NCBI GenBank assembly: GCA_038380795.1
Contig: CM076274.1
Coordinates: 16,524,027-16,588,026, forward strand
DNA length: 64,000 bases
Origin: Pyrocephalus nanus
Taxonomy: Eukaryota > Chordata > Aves > Passeriformes > Tyrannidae
Direction: 5' to 3'
In this document: one piece after another, positions 25,297-38,000 of the stretch
Layout of the letters: each line of letters begins with the position of its first letter
Position numbering within the stretch: position 1 is the first letter of the stretch
The notes under the pieces: generated by a model
Told to the model about the DNA's origin: nothing
Databases searched by the model: none
Seen by the model: the letters and a program-made list of their open reading frames with translations, nothing else
Program-made: the position numbers and the translations under genes

Positions 25297-28200
25297 TTAT
25301 TTACTACTCATTCCATACTGGTTTAATCTGATTTGTGTGCACGGGAACAGAAACAAGGATCTCATGCAGGTGAACACAGCAGCACATAACACAGGCATCT
25401 AACACTTTCAGGTCTCTTTCTTCAAAAGAACAGAGCTGACATACACCCAATGAATGCCTCTGCTTTTTCCTGTCTTCATGCAAACCCACCACGTGCTCCA
25501 CTGGGAAAGGGAAGAGCAGCTGAGAAAGTGGTGATTTTACTCCTCTGTCATTGTCAGTGGCCTGGCAGAGACAGAGCAGAGGTGTCTGCCCATTCATTCC
25601 CCCATTCTTGCACTGCTCCCCTCTGCCTCTGTGCCAATGCTTAATGCAAGGAAGCAAACTCAGCAGAATTCCTTGTTCCATGACATGGATACGCAGTAAC
25701 ATTAGTTCTCTAGGAGAGGTAACAGCTGTTTCTTCTCGCCTGCTCTCCAGTAATGGCTTTCAGATAGCCCCAATAAACAATATTCTTCCTTCTTGCTCGT
25801 GCTGAGGCTCACACTGCACAAACATCAGTTGTATTGATGGGAACTGCCATAACCATTCAAGTCAAACTACAACAGAAAATCTTTCAGTGCTCCTGGGTTC
25901 AGCGATTGGGAAGCATAAATCTAGAGCTTTTGGTGCAAATCTCTTTTAGTCAGCTGTTCTGTAACGGCAAACCACAATTTATGGAGACATTCAAAGCACA
26001 TATTTTGAAAAGAAGGAAATTGATCTCACCATTTCATAAACATTCACAAATATTTCTCACAAACATTGCACTTTGCATGTTGTTTTTTGTGTTAAGACAA
26101 AAACTGTTGACTACGTGCCTGCTTCTCTGTTGATTGCTTTCTAGATGTTGTTGTCTTTATCAAAGATCAAAACTGAAACTCAGTGTGCTTATCATGTTGA
26201 CATTTCATCTACATCAGAGAAAACCTTATGTGATAGCAAGCTCACCAACCCTATAGACACCATCTATATTTATTTACAGGCTTAGGAGAAACAGTCTGGA
26301 GTAACAAAGACAACCAGCAGTCACAATAGCACTGGACAATTACTCCCCAGCAAATGGTTCATTCAATACATCTTTTATAGTTTGTATTTTCTTCTTCTAT
26401 TTCTGTCCAGGAAGCATTTTCCCTCCAAATATCTGTCACTTGTCCCTTTGTACAATCTGTATCAATTTCTGTGGCTGGCTGGCAGCATTTCTTCCAGCAC
26501 GCCTTTGTGAAGGTTGGGACCCAAAAGGGGGGTCACATACATGCATTCCCCTTTACAAGGAACCTCTTTTGACTCAGCTATACCTGCTATGCACAGTTTG
26601 TTTGAAGTAATTCTCCTTGGCTAAAGGTTTATCCCCAATTTCACATCCTTCTGATCCTGAGTGTAATGCATCTTCTATGCACTTCTCTACCTTTTCTGTT
26701 CTTGATTGTGAAACCTCAAAGTTAAAGAATAAATAGTAAGAAGAAAAGCTTTAACTCATCATACACAAAATCACATGGAGAATCCAGTGGTAAATGATCA
26801 TGTTTAGTTGCATTAATGCTGATGAAAAGTCAGAACAGGAAGCCTCTGCACAAGGAACAAACAAATGAAAGTCTCTGTACTCTTTCCTCATCTCTTTTGC
26901 ACCCACTGTATATCCTTGAAAGTTGTCAGAATACTCAAAGTACAGTATAAACTACACTTCTGGCTGAGACTTTGCTTAAGAGAGGCCAGACTCTGAGGCT
27001 GGGTACTTGAGGTACCTTCTGCACAGCAGACAGAGGAGTAGTTCCCTTCTGTTGCACCACAGGGAGTGTCCTGGCTCTGTCTTTTATTTTCCTACCTTCA
27101 GAAGCTACATGTGATCTCCCAGTGTCACAGTGCCACTTAAATGCTGAGATTTCAAAGCTATCTGATTTCCTAAAAGACATGAAGATACCTACCCTGCTCA
27201 GATTCTGCTCTTTGAACAACAATGGCTCTTTGAACACAGATCTTTCAAACAGTAAAAAAAAAGCCCCAAACACACAAACACAAATGTTCTGTGCAATTAA
27301 TTACAAAACAGAAACATAGCTTTGTCAAATAACCCATGTTTTCTTGCTTACAGGAATCCTGTTAAGTGGAATTTGTTGTATTGATGTGATTTGTGGTGAT
27401 GGAACAGATTTCAGCCATGTGAAATGGCTGTCATGTGGCAAGTATAATCTCAGCTCTAGAAAAGAAAAGGTTCCTTATTTCCTAAGCTATCTATTCAACA
27501 ACTTTTTATGACTTGGCCTTCATTTTGTAATAAGACTAGAAGCAACCTAGTACCCTGTACCTAAAATAATCATTTAAAAATCCCTTATTCTTTTGTAAAA
27601 TGTCATGATCTTTTCACTTTAATTTTCAAAATCAACCCAGAGCACCAAATGACAGCTACAACGAAATTAAATCAATTCACACATCAACACAGCACATCTG
27701 CATTTCCTTCTTTACAGGCTGAACAACCACACTGTGTGTGTAAGGTAGGTGGAGGAGAGAGACAGAGAGAGTGCACGTGTCTATAAAAACACACACACAA
27801 AGGCAGATATACATGCACAGCATATTGAAGCCTGAAGTGGTATCTCCATTTTACTTTGAAAAGATCAGTATTCTAAAAATTACTCTTCATATGTTTACAT
27901 GGAGCAATATATCAAAAAATAGAAATAATGGATTTATCCATTGTGAAACACGACTAAGTTTTGAGGTTACAGGTCTGGTAAGCACCTATTCTACATGCAA
28001 AGAAGTTTTGTGTAAGGTGTCCTGAGATGTATCTATCTGCAAAATTACCTTTTGTATTCAACCCCTCAGCACAGTAGCTTAGACTTCAGCAGGAGGACAA
28101 CTGGAGGACATCACAGGAGGAATTATTCTATTATGTCAGCTGCTAAAACAAATGGAAGCACTGAATTACAGTGTACAGTACCAAAAAGGAATATTTTACT

Positions 28201-31200
28201 AGCACACACTTGTCTAATACAATTCTGTGAATGTCAACAAGGACACAGAAAACAAAGGAATTTAAAGTGTTCTCCACGCTGAGCAGTGAAACACAGCAAT
28301 GCCATATTCACATCCCCAGCTGCCCAAGTGAAATACCTTTCCTACACGGTCCTTTTGTTCTGCCAGCCCCTGTTTACACATTGTCTCAATCACGTGAGCT
28401 GTACCTACATGGCTGATCACAGTTCACAGAAAAGGGTACCCCAAAGGTCCTCCTGGCAGTGTGGGATCAGCAGAACACAAAGGGCACTGAGCACAGCTGC
28501 AGGTGGAGTTAACGAGAGCAGTTATCTCCCTAACTTTGAAAGTCCGCCCTAAACAACTTTCAACCTTTTCATACCTTCCTCCACAACCACGGTGACCTCA
28601 TCCTGCAGTGCCTCACTCGAGGAAAACCTTTCATCAGGTTTGGCAGGGCTGACCACCTTGCTTGGAGCAGACAGGCTGGTTTTATTGGTTCCGGCAAAAA
28701 TACAATTTTAAATTTAAAAGCTGCTTTCTCTCGTCTCCACCCACATGTGGGATCACACTTCTGCAACCTGACTTAGCAATGGTTTTCGGTTGTGTTGCAT
28801 TTTCTTTCACAGATTTCCACCAGTTCTTGATTTCTTTCTACTTCAGCATAAAAAGCCCAGGATATCTCTGTGTCCGAATCTTGGTGGTGCAATTGGATGT
28901 ACAAGATGCAACACCTGCAGAAAAAGGAAAGGCAATACAGAGATTATACTTAGTAACAATACATTAAAAAAATCCTCTTTGATTAATTGCAAAGATAGAA
29001 TGGAGTTATTAAGCAAGATTTCAAAAATCCTATGTTTTAATGAATTTCAAATTGAGATATAACAGCCCTTTTCAGACCTAAATTATCCCCTGAGTTCTCC
29101 AGAAGTTTGACTATTAGGCCATCCTGTCCAATTAGTCAGATTACATACTTGTAAATGGAGCCTAAAAAAACTTAAACCTTGATGAAGGGGAAATATATGT
29201 TGTAGAATATCTCAAATTATCAGAAAATTAGGTGGTTTCACTAGCTGACAGGAAACAGAACTTTGAGGGGTGTGTTACAGAGGTTTTTTCAACAAAGTGA
29301 TTAAATATTTATAAACATAAAATAGTGGATAGACATGTCAAAATGCTTTTTGTTTGGTGGAGGATGGCTAGCCAGAAGAAAAATCTGTCTGGACAGTACA
29401 TTTCAGGCAGATAACAGCAAAAACTCTTCACATTTCAGAAAGGCCATAATTCCATTAACCCAACACTGAGATAGTATGTGTTGCCACTCAGCAGGAATGG
29501 AACAGCCTGAGGTCAAGGACCTGTGTGTAAAAATCCAAGCATTTATCAGGGGAATTACAATTTAGGCAAAGAAACATCTGACTTCTTGTTACACATCCAT
29601 TTTGCTACCAAAATCTCAAAAGTAGCTTCCTGATCTGCTTTATTTTTCATGAACATCTAAGGCTGAATCTTTCAATCAAAGACACTTCCATGGTCTTGAT
29701 AGTCTGAAATTCTGTCACACAGCAGAGTAATTCCTAGCGCCCTGGTTTTACTGCACATAGATTACAGCTTGTAAGAGGTTCATGCATCTCTTCTGATGAA
29801 GTCAGCAGCGCAGTCCAGTTATAAATCTCTAGTCCTTGCTAAGCTTTCGTTGAGACAACAGTTAGTAAAGGCTCATCCTCCGAGATTAAGATTCTCTCGG
29901 TGTGCATTTACCCTTGTCACATAAAACAAACTGTGCATCTGAGATGGACAGCTGGATGCCTGCCACCCACGAATGGAAAAGGTCAGCTAACTCTTAGGGC
30001 TTACAGAAGGGATAGAGCCAGAGCCAGAGCAGAGCTTTGCTCGGCAATTTCCAGCATCCGTGTTGTGAAATCAACCGGAGGGAGCTGGGGCTGGGATCAG
30101 CAGGGGTCTGGCACGCACAGGTCACCTTAGCTCCCTGGGATCATTAGGATCTGCATTATGTACACAGCAATCTGACACCTTTTCTAAGGAATTCCCTCCT
30201 TCACTAATTGCTGCAGCTCTACAAATTGCTGTCTAGTAATGGATTCGAGTGAGCCGAGCCAGTCGCAGATCCTACGCCTGTGGAAGGTGCAGGAAATCCT
30301 GTTAGGCACTGAAGTATCTTCTGTGTAGAGTTAAACACCTTGAACAACATCCAACATCCAAAAGTTGGAAACTGCTGGATTCTAGCAAATAAATAAAGGC
30401 TCTTGACATAAGTGATTGCACTGAGGGTAAGAGACAGGAGAAGGGAGCTTTTACTCAGTGCTATGTGAAATCACACCTTCTCCGTGGAAGCTCTGCCTTT
30501 CCTGCCCTGTGGGCAGGAGCACACATTTTTCTTTCAAAGTATCATGCAAGCTGTGCTTAGTATAGCTCTATCCTGAGCAGCCATGGCTTTAAATCCTTCT
30601 GGCAGACAAGGAAAACAAGTTCAAATCTCCCTTTTCCTGCACAAATCCTCTGTCCACTACACCAGTATATGGGAGGAGGGCAACAGTTGTTCCTTAGGAT
30701 GCAAATTAAAGAATGAGCAGTTGGAGCTTATCTCTGATCCTTTACTAAATGAACCCTTACAACCTCCACCAGGAAACCTCCATGGGGATTAAAGCAGGGC
30801 ACTGAACTGAATTTGCATATAATTATCCTCAAGGAAGGTGAAGTAGTTCTTGACGTGACCATATATGTGTTAAGAACCTGGTGGGAAGGTGTCTGCAGAG
30901 TCAGTTGTGTCATAGTGTGCAGGACCTTTGAAATTAAGTACCTTGATTCTGCCATGTCTCATTGTGGATCTGGCTTGGCTTCTGAGTTCCTCTTTCTTGA
31001 AATCAGATACATTTTGCCATACTTCCATCTTGGCCAGAGCACTGAAATGGAACTTATGCTCTAATGGACTAATATTTTTATTCACAAAACTGTAGCTTTT
31101 GATACGATAGTGCGTGATAAAACTGAATTTTAAAATGTATCTAATTAATAAAATTGGGTTAAATGTAATAATTAAAATAATTAGCATGTTATTTTCCATG

Positions 31201-31663
31201 ACTGATTATAAACTTCATTATTTTCCACGACCCATATCAGTGTTTTAGTTGCTCATAAGACACTGTCAGGTAGGCTAAGCTGGCAACACCTTTGCTGTTT
31301 TATTTCACTCATAGTAATTAACCTCTCAACATCTGTAGCTGTTTCCTCCAGTGTGGTTAATGCACATCTAAATTGTCCAATGTGCACTATTTCCCCAAAG
31401 TGCTGTATTACCTCAACTTGGCCACTGAACAACTTTTTAATACCTACCATTACCCTTCACTTGGCTTTTCCAGTTGCTGCTGCAAGAGAGCAAAGGTAAT
31501 GAGCAGCTCCACCTGGGAGAACAAAAGAAGTGACACTGAATAGCCCCCTTAGCTAAGAATTGTCCAGGGAAAATCTGGCCCAGCAAAACCTCTGAATACC
31601 TTGACCTTGATGATCTTCAGGAATCACTATTAAAATATTTCAGTTCTTACATTTTATGCTATT

Positions 31664-31680
31664 AAAAAAAAAAAAAAAAA
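31664..31680 (+). repeat. poly(A) run, 17 A
   Basis: Homopolymer after TTTTATGCTATT; no associated element recognised. Confidence 0.9.
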
Positions 31681-33700
31681 GGAACAGTCTCTTCATCAGA
31701 ATAAATACCTCTCTTCTCAAAAAGAGAGTCTAATCCAAAAGCCACATCAAGGAAAAAGGGATCTCTTTTTAATTATTTCACTAGTCTTTGGATCAAGTTC
31801 ACTAACTTTCAGGAGGGTTTTAAAACTGAAATGGATTATTTCTCTTTGCCCAGGGGTTAGGTTACGTGAGGATGAAGCATGGCAGGTTAACTGATTACCA
31901 CAAGAGTCTAGGAGTGAAATATGAAGTGTTAGCTGGATTAGTTGATGAGTTCTTTATTGCTTCTTTTTTATGTGAAGGAAAAAAGATTCCTCTGTAAAAT
32001 TATATCCAGTTAAATTTTACAAATGATAATGATGACAAAACTTTTCAGTGATCTGGGATGCCTTATCATCTCCTGATTAGTCAGGGAATATTTATGTTAA
32101 ATAAAATAATCTAGCAATAAAAGAGCAGCTTTCCATTCCCCTCTGAACTCTACTTGTTATCACTCTAACTGTGCTTCCGTTTTCAGAGTCAAGGGAGAAA
32201 GACGGGGTCTGCTGATCCTTCCAAAAGCTGAAAGGCTTTGCTATTCCAAAGTTTGAGAAGAGGACTTGTGGAGTTACTCCTGAAGCTATTAGATTTTAAC
32301 CATCTGAACTGTGATTTAGCATTCTGCTCAGAGGTTTCACTGAACAGAATCTCTTTCATTCCCTCACCCCCAAATGTATCACAGCATCGTCTCCACTCCT
32401 CAGGGGGATGCAATTTGACAGTCACCATTATGGGGTCTTTGCTAGACCAGTCTATCTTGGTGCACAGTGACACAAGAGGGGAAGAAAACCACCAGAAAAC
32501 AGCATTTAGATAATTCTGTATTCCTGTCTAAGAACCAGTGCAGAGGAGTAATGACAAGGATGCACACAATAAAAAATGAGCTTGTAAATCCAACAGTCAC
32601 AAGCCTTCAAAATTATGCCTGTGCTCTTCCCAAGTACAAGCAGAAACTCTGTAAAGAAACTCATGCCCAAATACAAGCTCTCTAGGGCAAAGTTCACATA
32701 GATTTAATTAGCACAGACCCATAACAGACAAGATATCCACTACTAAATATAAGCAAGTGAACAAGTGGCAGGTCCTATTAATAAAGTCCACAGAATTTTA
32801 GCATGAAGGTTTTAAACTCTTAGAAGCTACTTCAAATCAAGAAATTAGCAGTCTAGAAAAAAACAAGTACATTTTGACTGAAGATCTGCAAGAGCTGGAA
32901 TGTTATCACAGCTTTCTCCTGATTCTGCACAAATTTGTCAATGGATTAACTTTAAGGGGCAGGGGCATGGTAAACATTCATCAGAGATTGCATAGTGCTA
33001 TAGATTTTAAGGAATTCATAAATTCAATGTCATAGGGGTCAGCTAGGGTTAGTATTTCACTTTTTGACTATTTAATATCCCCTAGCCACCCTGCACTGAA
33101 GAAATTTCTCTGCAATACGAAGTTGAAGCTGGAAACCTTAAAAACTAAAACCAAGTCTCTCATTTTGAGATTTTTATAGCAAGAAATGTGAAAATTCCCT
33201 ATTTTTCAGCATTTGGTTTCATTTTTCATGCAAGAACAGATTTAAATTTGTGAGGAAAATCTGCAAACCTACCCCTAGAGCAACAATTAAGAACAACCTT
33301 ATGTTCTATTACATAGTAAAGGACAGAGATATCAGAATTTCATTCCACAGAAAAATGCAGTGTGGGGTTGCTGCAAATATGGATTCTCAGAATCAATTTT
33401 AGATGAATCTAGGTCTTTTAGGCTTAGGTAATGTACTTATTTTGCATTATTTGTAATTGCCATGAAAAAGCTGCCCCAAGGGTACTTTCCTGCCTCATTG
33501 TTGTTTCTCTTCCTCAAAGAGAATTTTAGGTGTTTTTAAGGGAAAAATAGGAGCTCCTGCCAGATCTGTCATCCTGCTATGCCCTCACAGGAACACATCC
33601 ATATATCCTTCAATATGTCACTAATCATAAATCTGAGTAGCTGAAGATCAGATTGCTCTGACAGAAAGCATTGAACAGGACATTTTTGGAGGGTGGTGGT

Positions 33701-33728
33701 GTATATATATACATAAATATATATATAG
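33701..33728. repeat. (TA)n microsatellite
   Basis: Short interrupted TA run with an ACATAAA break; no gene nearby. Confidence 0.85.
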
Positions 33729-34430
33729 GAATAGGTATAGACATATATAGAGAAGTATGGTTGAATATAGTTTCAGACACAAAACATTTATCCTCTGAGA
33801 AGGGATAAATTTGAGTATGACCTTTCATTTTCATGTGACCTTTCAAAAGACATGATTAAACTCTATCTCCTGGCCCTGCAATTGATTTTCCTCAAAGGGC
33901 CATTTATCAGAGAATAAACTGGGTTTGTACCTTGAAGTGTATATTTTGTGGCTTTTACATATCTATTGGCATTTTAAAAGAAGCTCTCCATTCTGCAAGC
34001 ACTTCTGAGAATACAAAAAAAATAAAAATTAAAAATAACTTGGGCAGAGTCCCTGACTTTTTGTCAATACATCATTCCAGTGAACCTTGTCAGCTGAAAG
34101 ACTAACTTTTGAGAAGAGCTAGATTGAAATAACAAGCAGAATTAGGTATGAATAGCAAGTTGTTTCAGCAAAGAAAAACTTGTTTAAACCCATGCACATG
34201 GACATGACAGTTCCTGTAGAGTTTGGACGTTAAAAACAAAGGTACCAAACCTCTTTCCTCTCTGTCAGAGAAGGTGGAACTCTCTTCACAGATTCCTACC
34301 AAGCTCACAGATGCATGGAACCTTTTTCTTTCCATCCCACACACAGTAATAGAACATAAAGGTATACACAGTCATATTCCATTTAAAAGTCTCTAATACT
34401 ACAAGGACCAAATACTTCATTTTAATTGAT

Positions 34431-34510
34431 ATCTGGGGATTGCTGTGCACACCCACCTGGCCATGGAGACACTGACACCTGTTCCAGTGTGAATAACCTC
34501 CCAAAAAGGA
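34431..34510 (+). repeat. ~80 bp diverged direct repeat, copy 1
   Basis: It starts ATCTGGGGATTGCTGTG and ends CAGTGTGAATAACCTCCCAA, immediately before the LTR. The partner at 35009-35091 has the same order of landmarks: ATCTGGGGATT, a CTGG...GGAGACAC block, CACCTGTTC and GTGTGA(A/G)TAAC. I judge the copies roughly two thirds identical by eye. Confidence 0.6.
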
Positions 34511-34511
34511 C

Positions 34512-34979
34512 TGTCCTACTTGCTCTGCCCTGCTGGAATGGGGGAGAGAATCGGAAAAGTGAGAAAACTTGGGAGTTGAGATAAAGACAGATTAACAGGG
34601 AAAGGAAAAGCTGATCACATAATGTAAGACAAGGGATTCATTCCCCACTTCCCATGGGCAGGCAGGTATTCAGCCATCCCCAGGGCAGCAGGGGCTCCAT
34701 CACAGGTAACAGTGACTTGGGAAGACAAACATCATCATCACTCCAAACATCCCCCTGCCTCCTTCTCCCCTGGATTTACATGCTGAGCATGAACCACATG
34801 GTTTGGGACATCCCTTGGATCAGCTGGGCTCAGCTATCCCAGCTGTGTACCCTCCCAGCTCCTCAGCAGTAACTGAAGCATCTCTGTGTTACCCACACTG
34901 TTTCCAACAAAAATCCAAGACACAGCCCCATACCAGCTACTGGAAGAAAATGAACTGTATCCCTGTCAAAATCAGCACA
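34512..34979 (-). mobile_element. solo LTR of an avian endogenous retrovirus
   Basis: In minus-strand sense the element starts TGTGCTGATTTTGACAGGGA at 34979 and includes the downstream parts of a well known bird LTR: a TAGCTGGTATGGGGCT-like segment, a block resembling the TATA region at about 34780, and TCTGTCTTTATCTCAAC before GATTCTCTCCCCCAT near the 3' end. It ends at about 34512 with GGACA. Length is about 470 bp with an internal deletion in U3. No gag, pol or env sequence adjoins it, so it is a solo LTR. The exact family name is from memory and not assigned; no clear target-site duplication is visible. Confidence 0.78.
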
Positions 34980-35008
34980 TAAAGATCAGGTGTTGTGTTC
35001 TAAGGGAC

Positions 35009-35091
35009 ATCTGGGGATTACCATGTTCTACACCCTGGTCCTGGAGACACGTCCACCTGTTCTCAGCTCAGTGTGAGTAACACCTCAAAAC
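35009..35091 (+). repeat. ~80 bp diverged direct repeat, copy 2
   Basis: This is the second copy of the repeat, on the far side of the LTR, starting ATCTGGGGATTACCATG and ending GTGAGTAACACCTCAAAA. The pair may be remains of an older repeat that the LTR entered, or a small duplication that predates it. Confidence 0.6.
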
Positions 35092-38000
35092 TGCTGTGAG
35101 ATTCCTTCTGTTTAGAGCTGATGACATTCTGTTTAGGGACAGGCAAAAATGTTCATAGGTTCCAATCTTAAATCAGAATTGCTTAACACTGAATATTTTA
35201 ATCCATTAGCTGTTTTTAAACAGAGCATTTACAGTAAAGGGAATCACATCATTTTCATAAGTAGTCCAATGGTAGAATGTACAGAATCAGACACAGGATT
35301 CACTAGTCCTACAAACAAGATTTAGTTCTCCAGGTGAATTAAAAACAATTTCATTGTTGCAGCTACAAAGGAATTTAAGTTAACCAGAAAGTAATTACCT
35401 GTATGGTACAGCAGAGGTAAAGTGATATCTAGATTTAACATTATTGTTAATTGAATTATGCACCTGCTGGGGGAAAAAAATAACTCTCTTTAGCTCAAAT
35501 TATGTTCTCCCAAATGTGATTATACATAACACATTTGCTATTCTCAGACAATCATAAAGCAAATATTATTTCATCAGAAGGCAGAGTTACTAGGAATATT
35601 TACTGTAATGAAATATAAGAACATACAGATAAACAAGAGATTGAGGGAAAAATGTTTACCCTCTGTATTGACCTTTACTTGAGTCCAAGACTAACAAGAG
35701 GAGTTGGGAAGTGAGCCAACACAGCATTTGAGCACATCCTTAGCCCTGAGTTTTGTCAGTCAGGCATCATACAAACTGTAGATTCTCCTGGAGGTAAGTG
35801 ATATGAAGGTGTCAGTTTTATAAACCATTTATAAGCTTTCAGGGTAATAATAAATACACCTTTGGTATCTAATCATCTCTTTTAGAGGGGGTTACTTAAG
35901 TCCATTGACTTCTGTCATGTCAGAACTCCAGATCAGCACTGATGCTTGCCTGTCAGGGGCTACTCATAGCTTCTTGCAATGCTCTCAGATTCAGTGTCAC
36001 ACACGCAGAAAAACAGAATCAGAATGTAGAAAGAAAGATATAATACAGATGGATTTGAGGAGTTGTGTGGTATTCAGTTGTTAAATAAAACTTCAGTTCT
36101 CTCCAGGAGATCCTTACAGCAGTGGCAGCTTTGCTACTCTCATTAACAGAAGGAAAAGTGAAATTGCTGGAGAACAAGTGACCTGCTGAGGGTTATCCAG
36201 CAGACGTGGGGCAAAGCCTGAAGCAGGGCCTGTGCAACAGTGCAATAAACTCTGCCGAATCTCTGACAAGCACACTGGAGGGGGAAGGTTATAAACCGAG
36301 GAGAAAAATCTCAAAAGACTCTGCTTACGGAACAGCTTTGGTTTGAGGCAGATTAGTTTTTAAACCACAAAGCAACTGAGATGAAAACCACACTTTATAA
36401 CTTGCCTTGCTTTCCAAATGAATGATGGGTATAATTTAGTGTTCACATGCACAGGGGAAGGGATTACTTTAGTGGGCACACTGGCCTGCCACTGTGTGCC
36501 TTTCACTCCTAGGAGCCCTTAGGCACTGTTCAGAGCTGGGGACAGCTCTGATTTAGCAGTCACCAACCAGCAACAGGGACAGCTGCACCAGAACTGATTC
36601 TCAAGCACAAATGGTTGTTAAGCTAATTGAGGTTAATTTCTTCTAACTCAAGACTCAAAAGGCTCTGTCGTGCCTGGCTTCAGCCAGGGGATATCGTGAC
36701 AACAGCTCAATATACCAGGAAAGCTGGCACTGAAATCAAGCAAGAGCAGTGAATTGGGTGGAAGGTAGGATGACAAGATAATCTGAACCCTAGAGATGCG
36801 CAAATAAATTTGAAAAAATGTAAAAAAAACCCCTCTGATTAGAAGGGAATGTGTTTAAGGAGCCAATTGTTCTAATAAATTCAAACCTCAACTCCATTCC
36901 TCTGGCTGGCACAGTAATTTATAGGATGATTTGGGAATCAACGTGCAGATTTTACAAAAGTCAACATTTTGAAATCAACCAACTATAGCAGAATTGAATT
37001 CCCAATATAATTTCCAGTATAATTTAATGTCTCTGATCAAAGGAAAACATAAACCCCCATTTTTAATGTCAGAATGATAAGAGGTTATCAGTAATATGCT
37101 CCACACCTTTCTAGTCTGAATAAGAACAGCAGTTTCATCTAGGTGGCATAAAACAATCTGACTATTTGTCCAAACAAAGAATTACTCTTTAAACCATCAC
37201 TGTTTTCACTATGCACACACTCCAAAACAGAATTTCAAATAATTTCCAGAAGATGAAAAATTACCACAGAGGTATGATAAAGGCACTGGCAAGATGCAAC
37301 ACTCTGAAACTCTCACTTGGTGTAAGGAACCCAGAAGAAATAGGAGATAATTGATAACAGTTCTGTATTGATATTCATTATGAATTAATTGAGGTTGCTC
37401 ATTCTGACAAGTGTGCTAAATTCAACGAGCATAAGTGTGCAAAATGATAACCACTCTTAGTAAAAAAAAAAAATTAACCAAGTTGCACATCTGATGGGGG
37501 AGAGCAATATCTAGAAAGAGGACCACATATTCAGCTGGTTCAAGTTTAGTGGAGTCCTGACAGAGTCAGTGCAACTGCACTGATTTATCCCAGCTGAGCA
37601 TCAGTCCAGCATATCATCTAAAACAGCACATTGACTCTTTGCAGAGGGCCACCAGCGTTTCAAGAAGACTGATGACATCCTCTGCACACTTCAAAGCAGG
37701 GATCCTGAGAGTATAAGCACAAGATGATACCAGAGACCTTGAAAATACAAGGCACAGAATTAAACCAAAGCCCTCCAGCATCTAAATACAAATGGTCAAT
37801 TATTACAGGAATGTAACCTTGAGAGATGGCTAGAACTGGTACTGGAGCATAACAAAGGGAAAAAAGAAGTGGTATCCAACATATGTAAAATTACTTATAT
37901 TATAAAAACACAGATGTGATAACAAGAAGGTATTAATGGGAGTCACAACCTCAATAAGAATAAAAGTATTCTAGCCTCATCCCCACGACTCTGGTGGTGA

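Larger units (their letters stand above)
25297..34430. other. non-coding, no gene seen
   Basis: One spot stands out: at 31479 the minus strand has a strong acceptor (CTTTGCTCTCTTGCAG), but every frame downstream meets a stop within about 45 bases. The separate 65-codon minus frame at 31253-31450 is therefore not connected to it. No other repeats were recognised. Confidence 0.5.

Noticed and set aside
31253..31479. Minus-strand exon after a strong acceptor at 31479
   Set aside because: All three frames hit stops within about 45 bases of the acceptor; the protein-like frame starts beyond a stop.
34286..34504. Minus-strand frame ending at CTTG|GTAGGA as a CATSPERB exon
   Set aside because: Acceptor is poor, it overlaps the repeat beside the LTR, and alignment to CATSPERB needs too many gaps.
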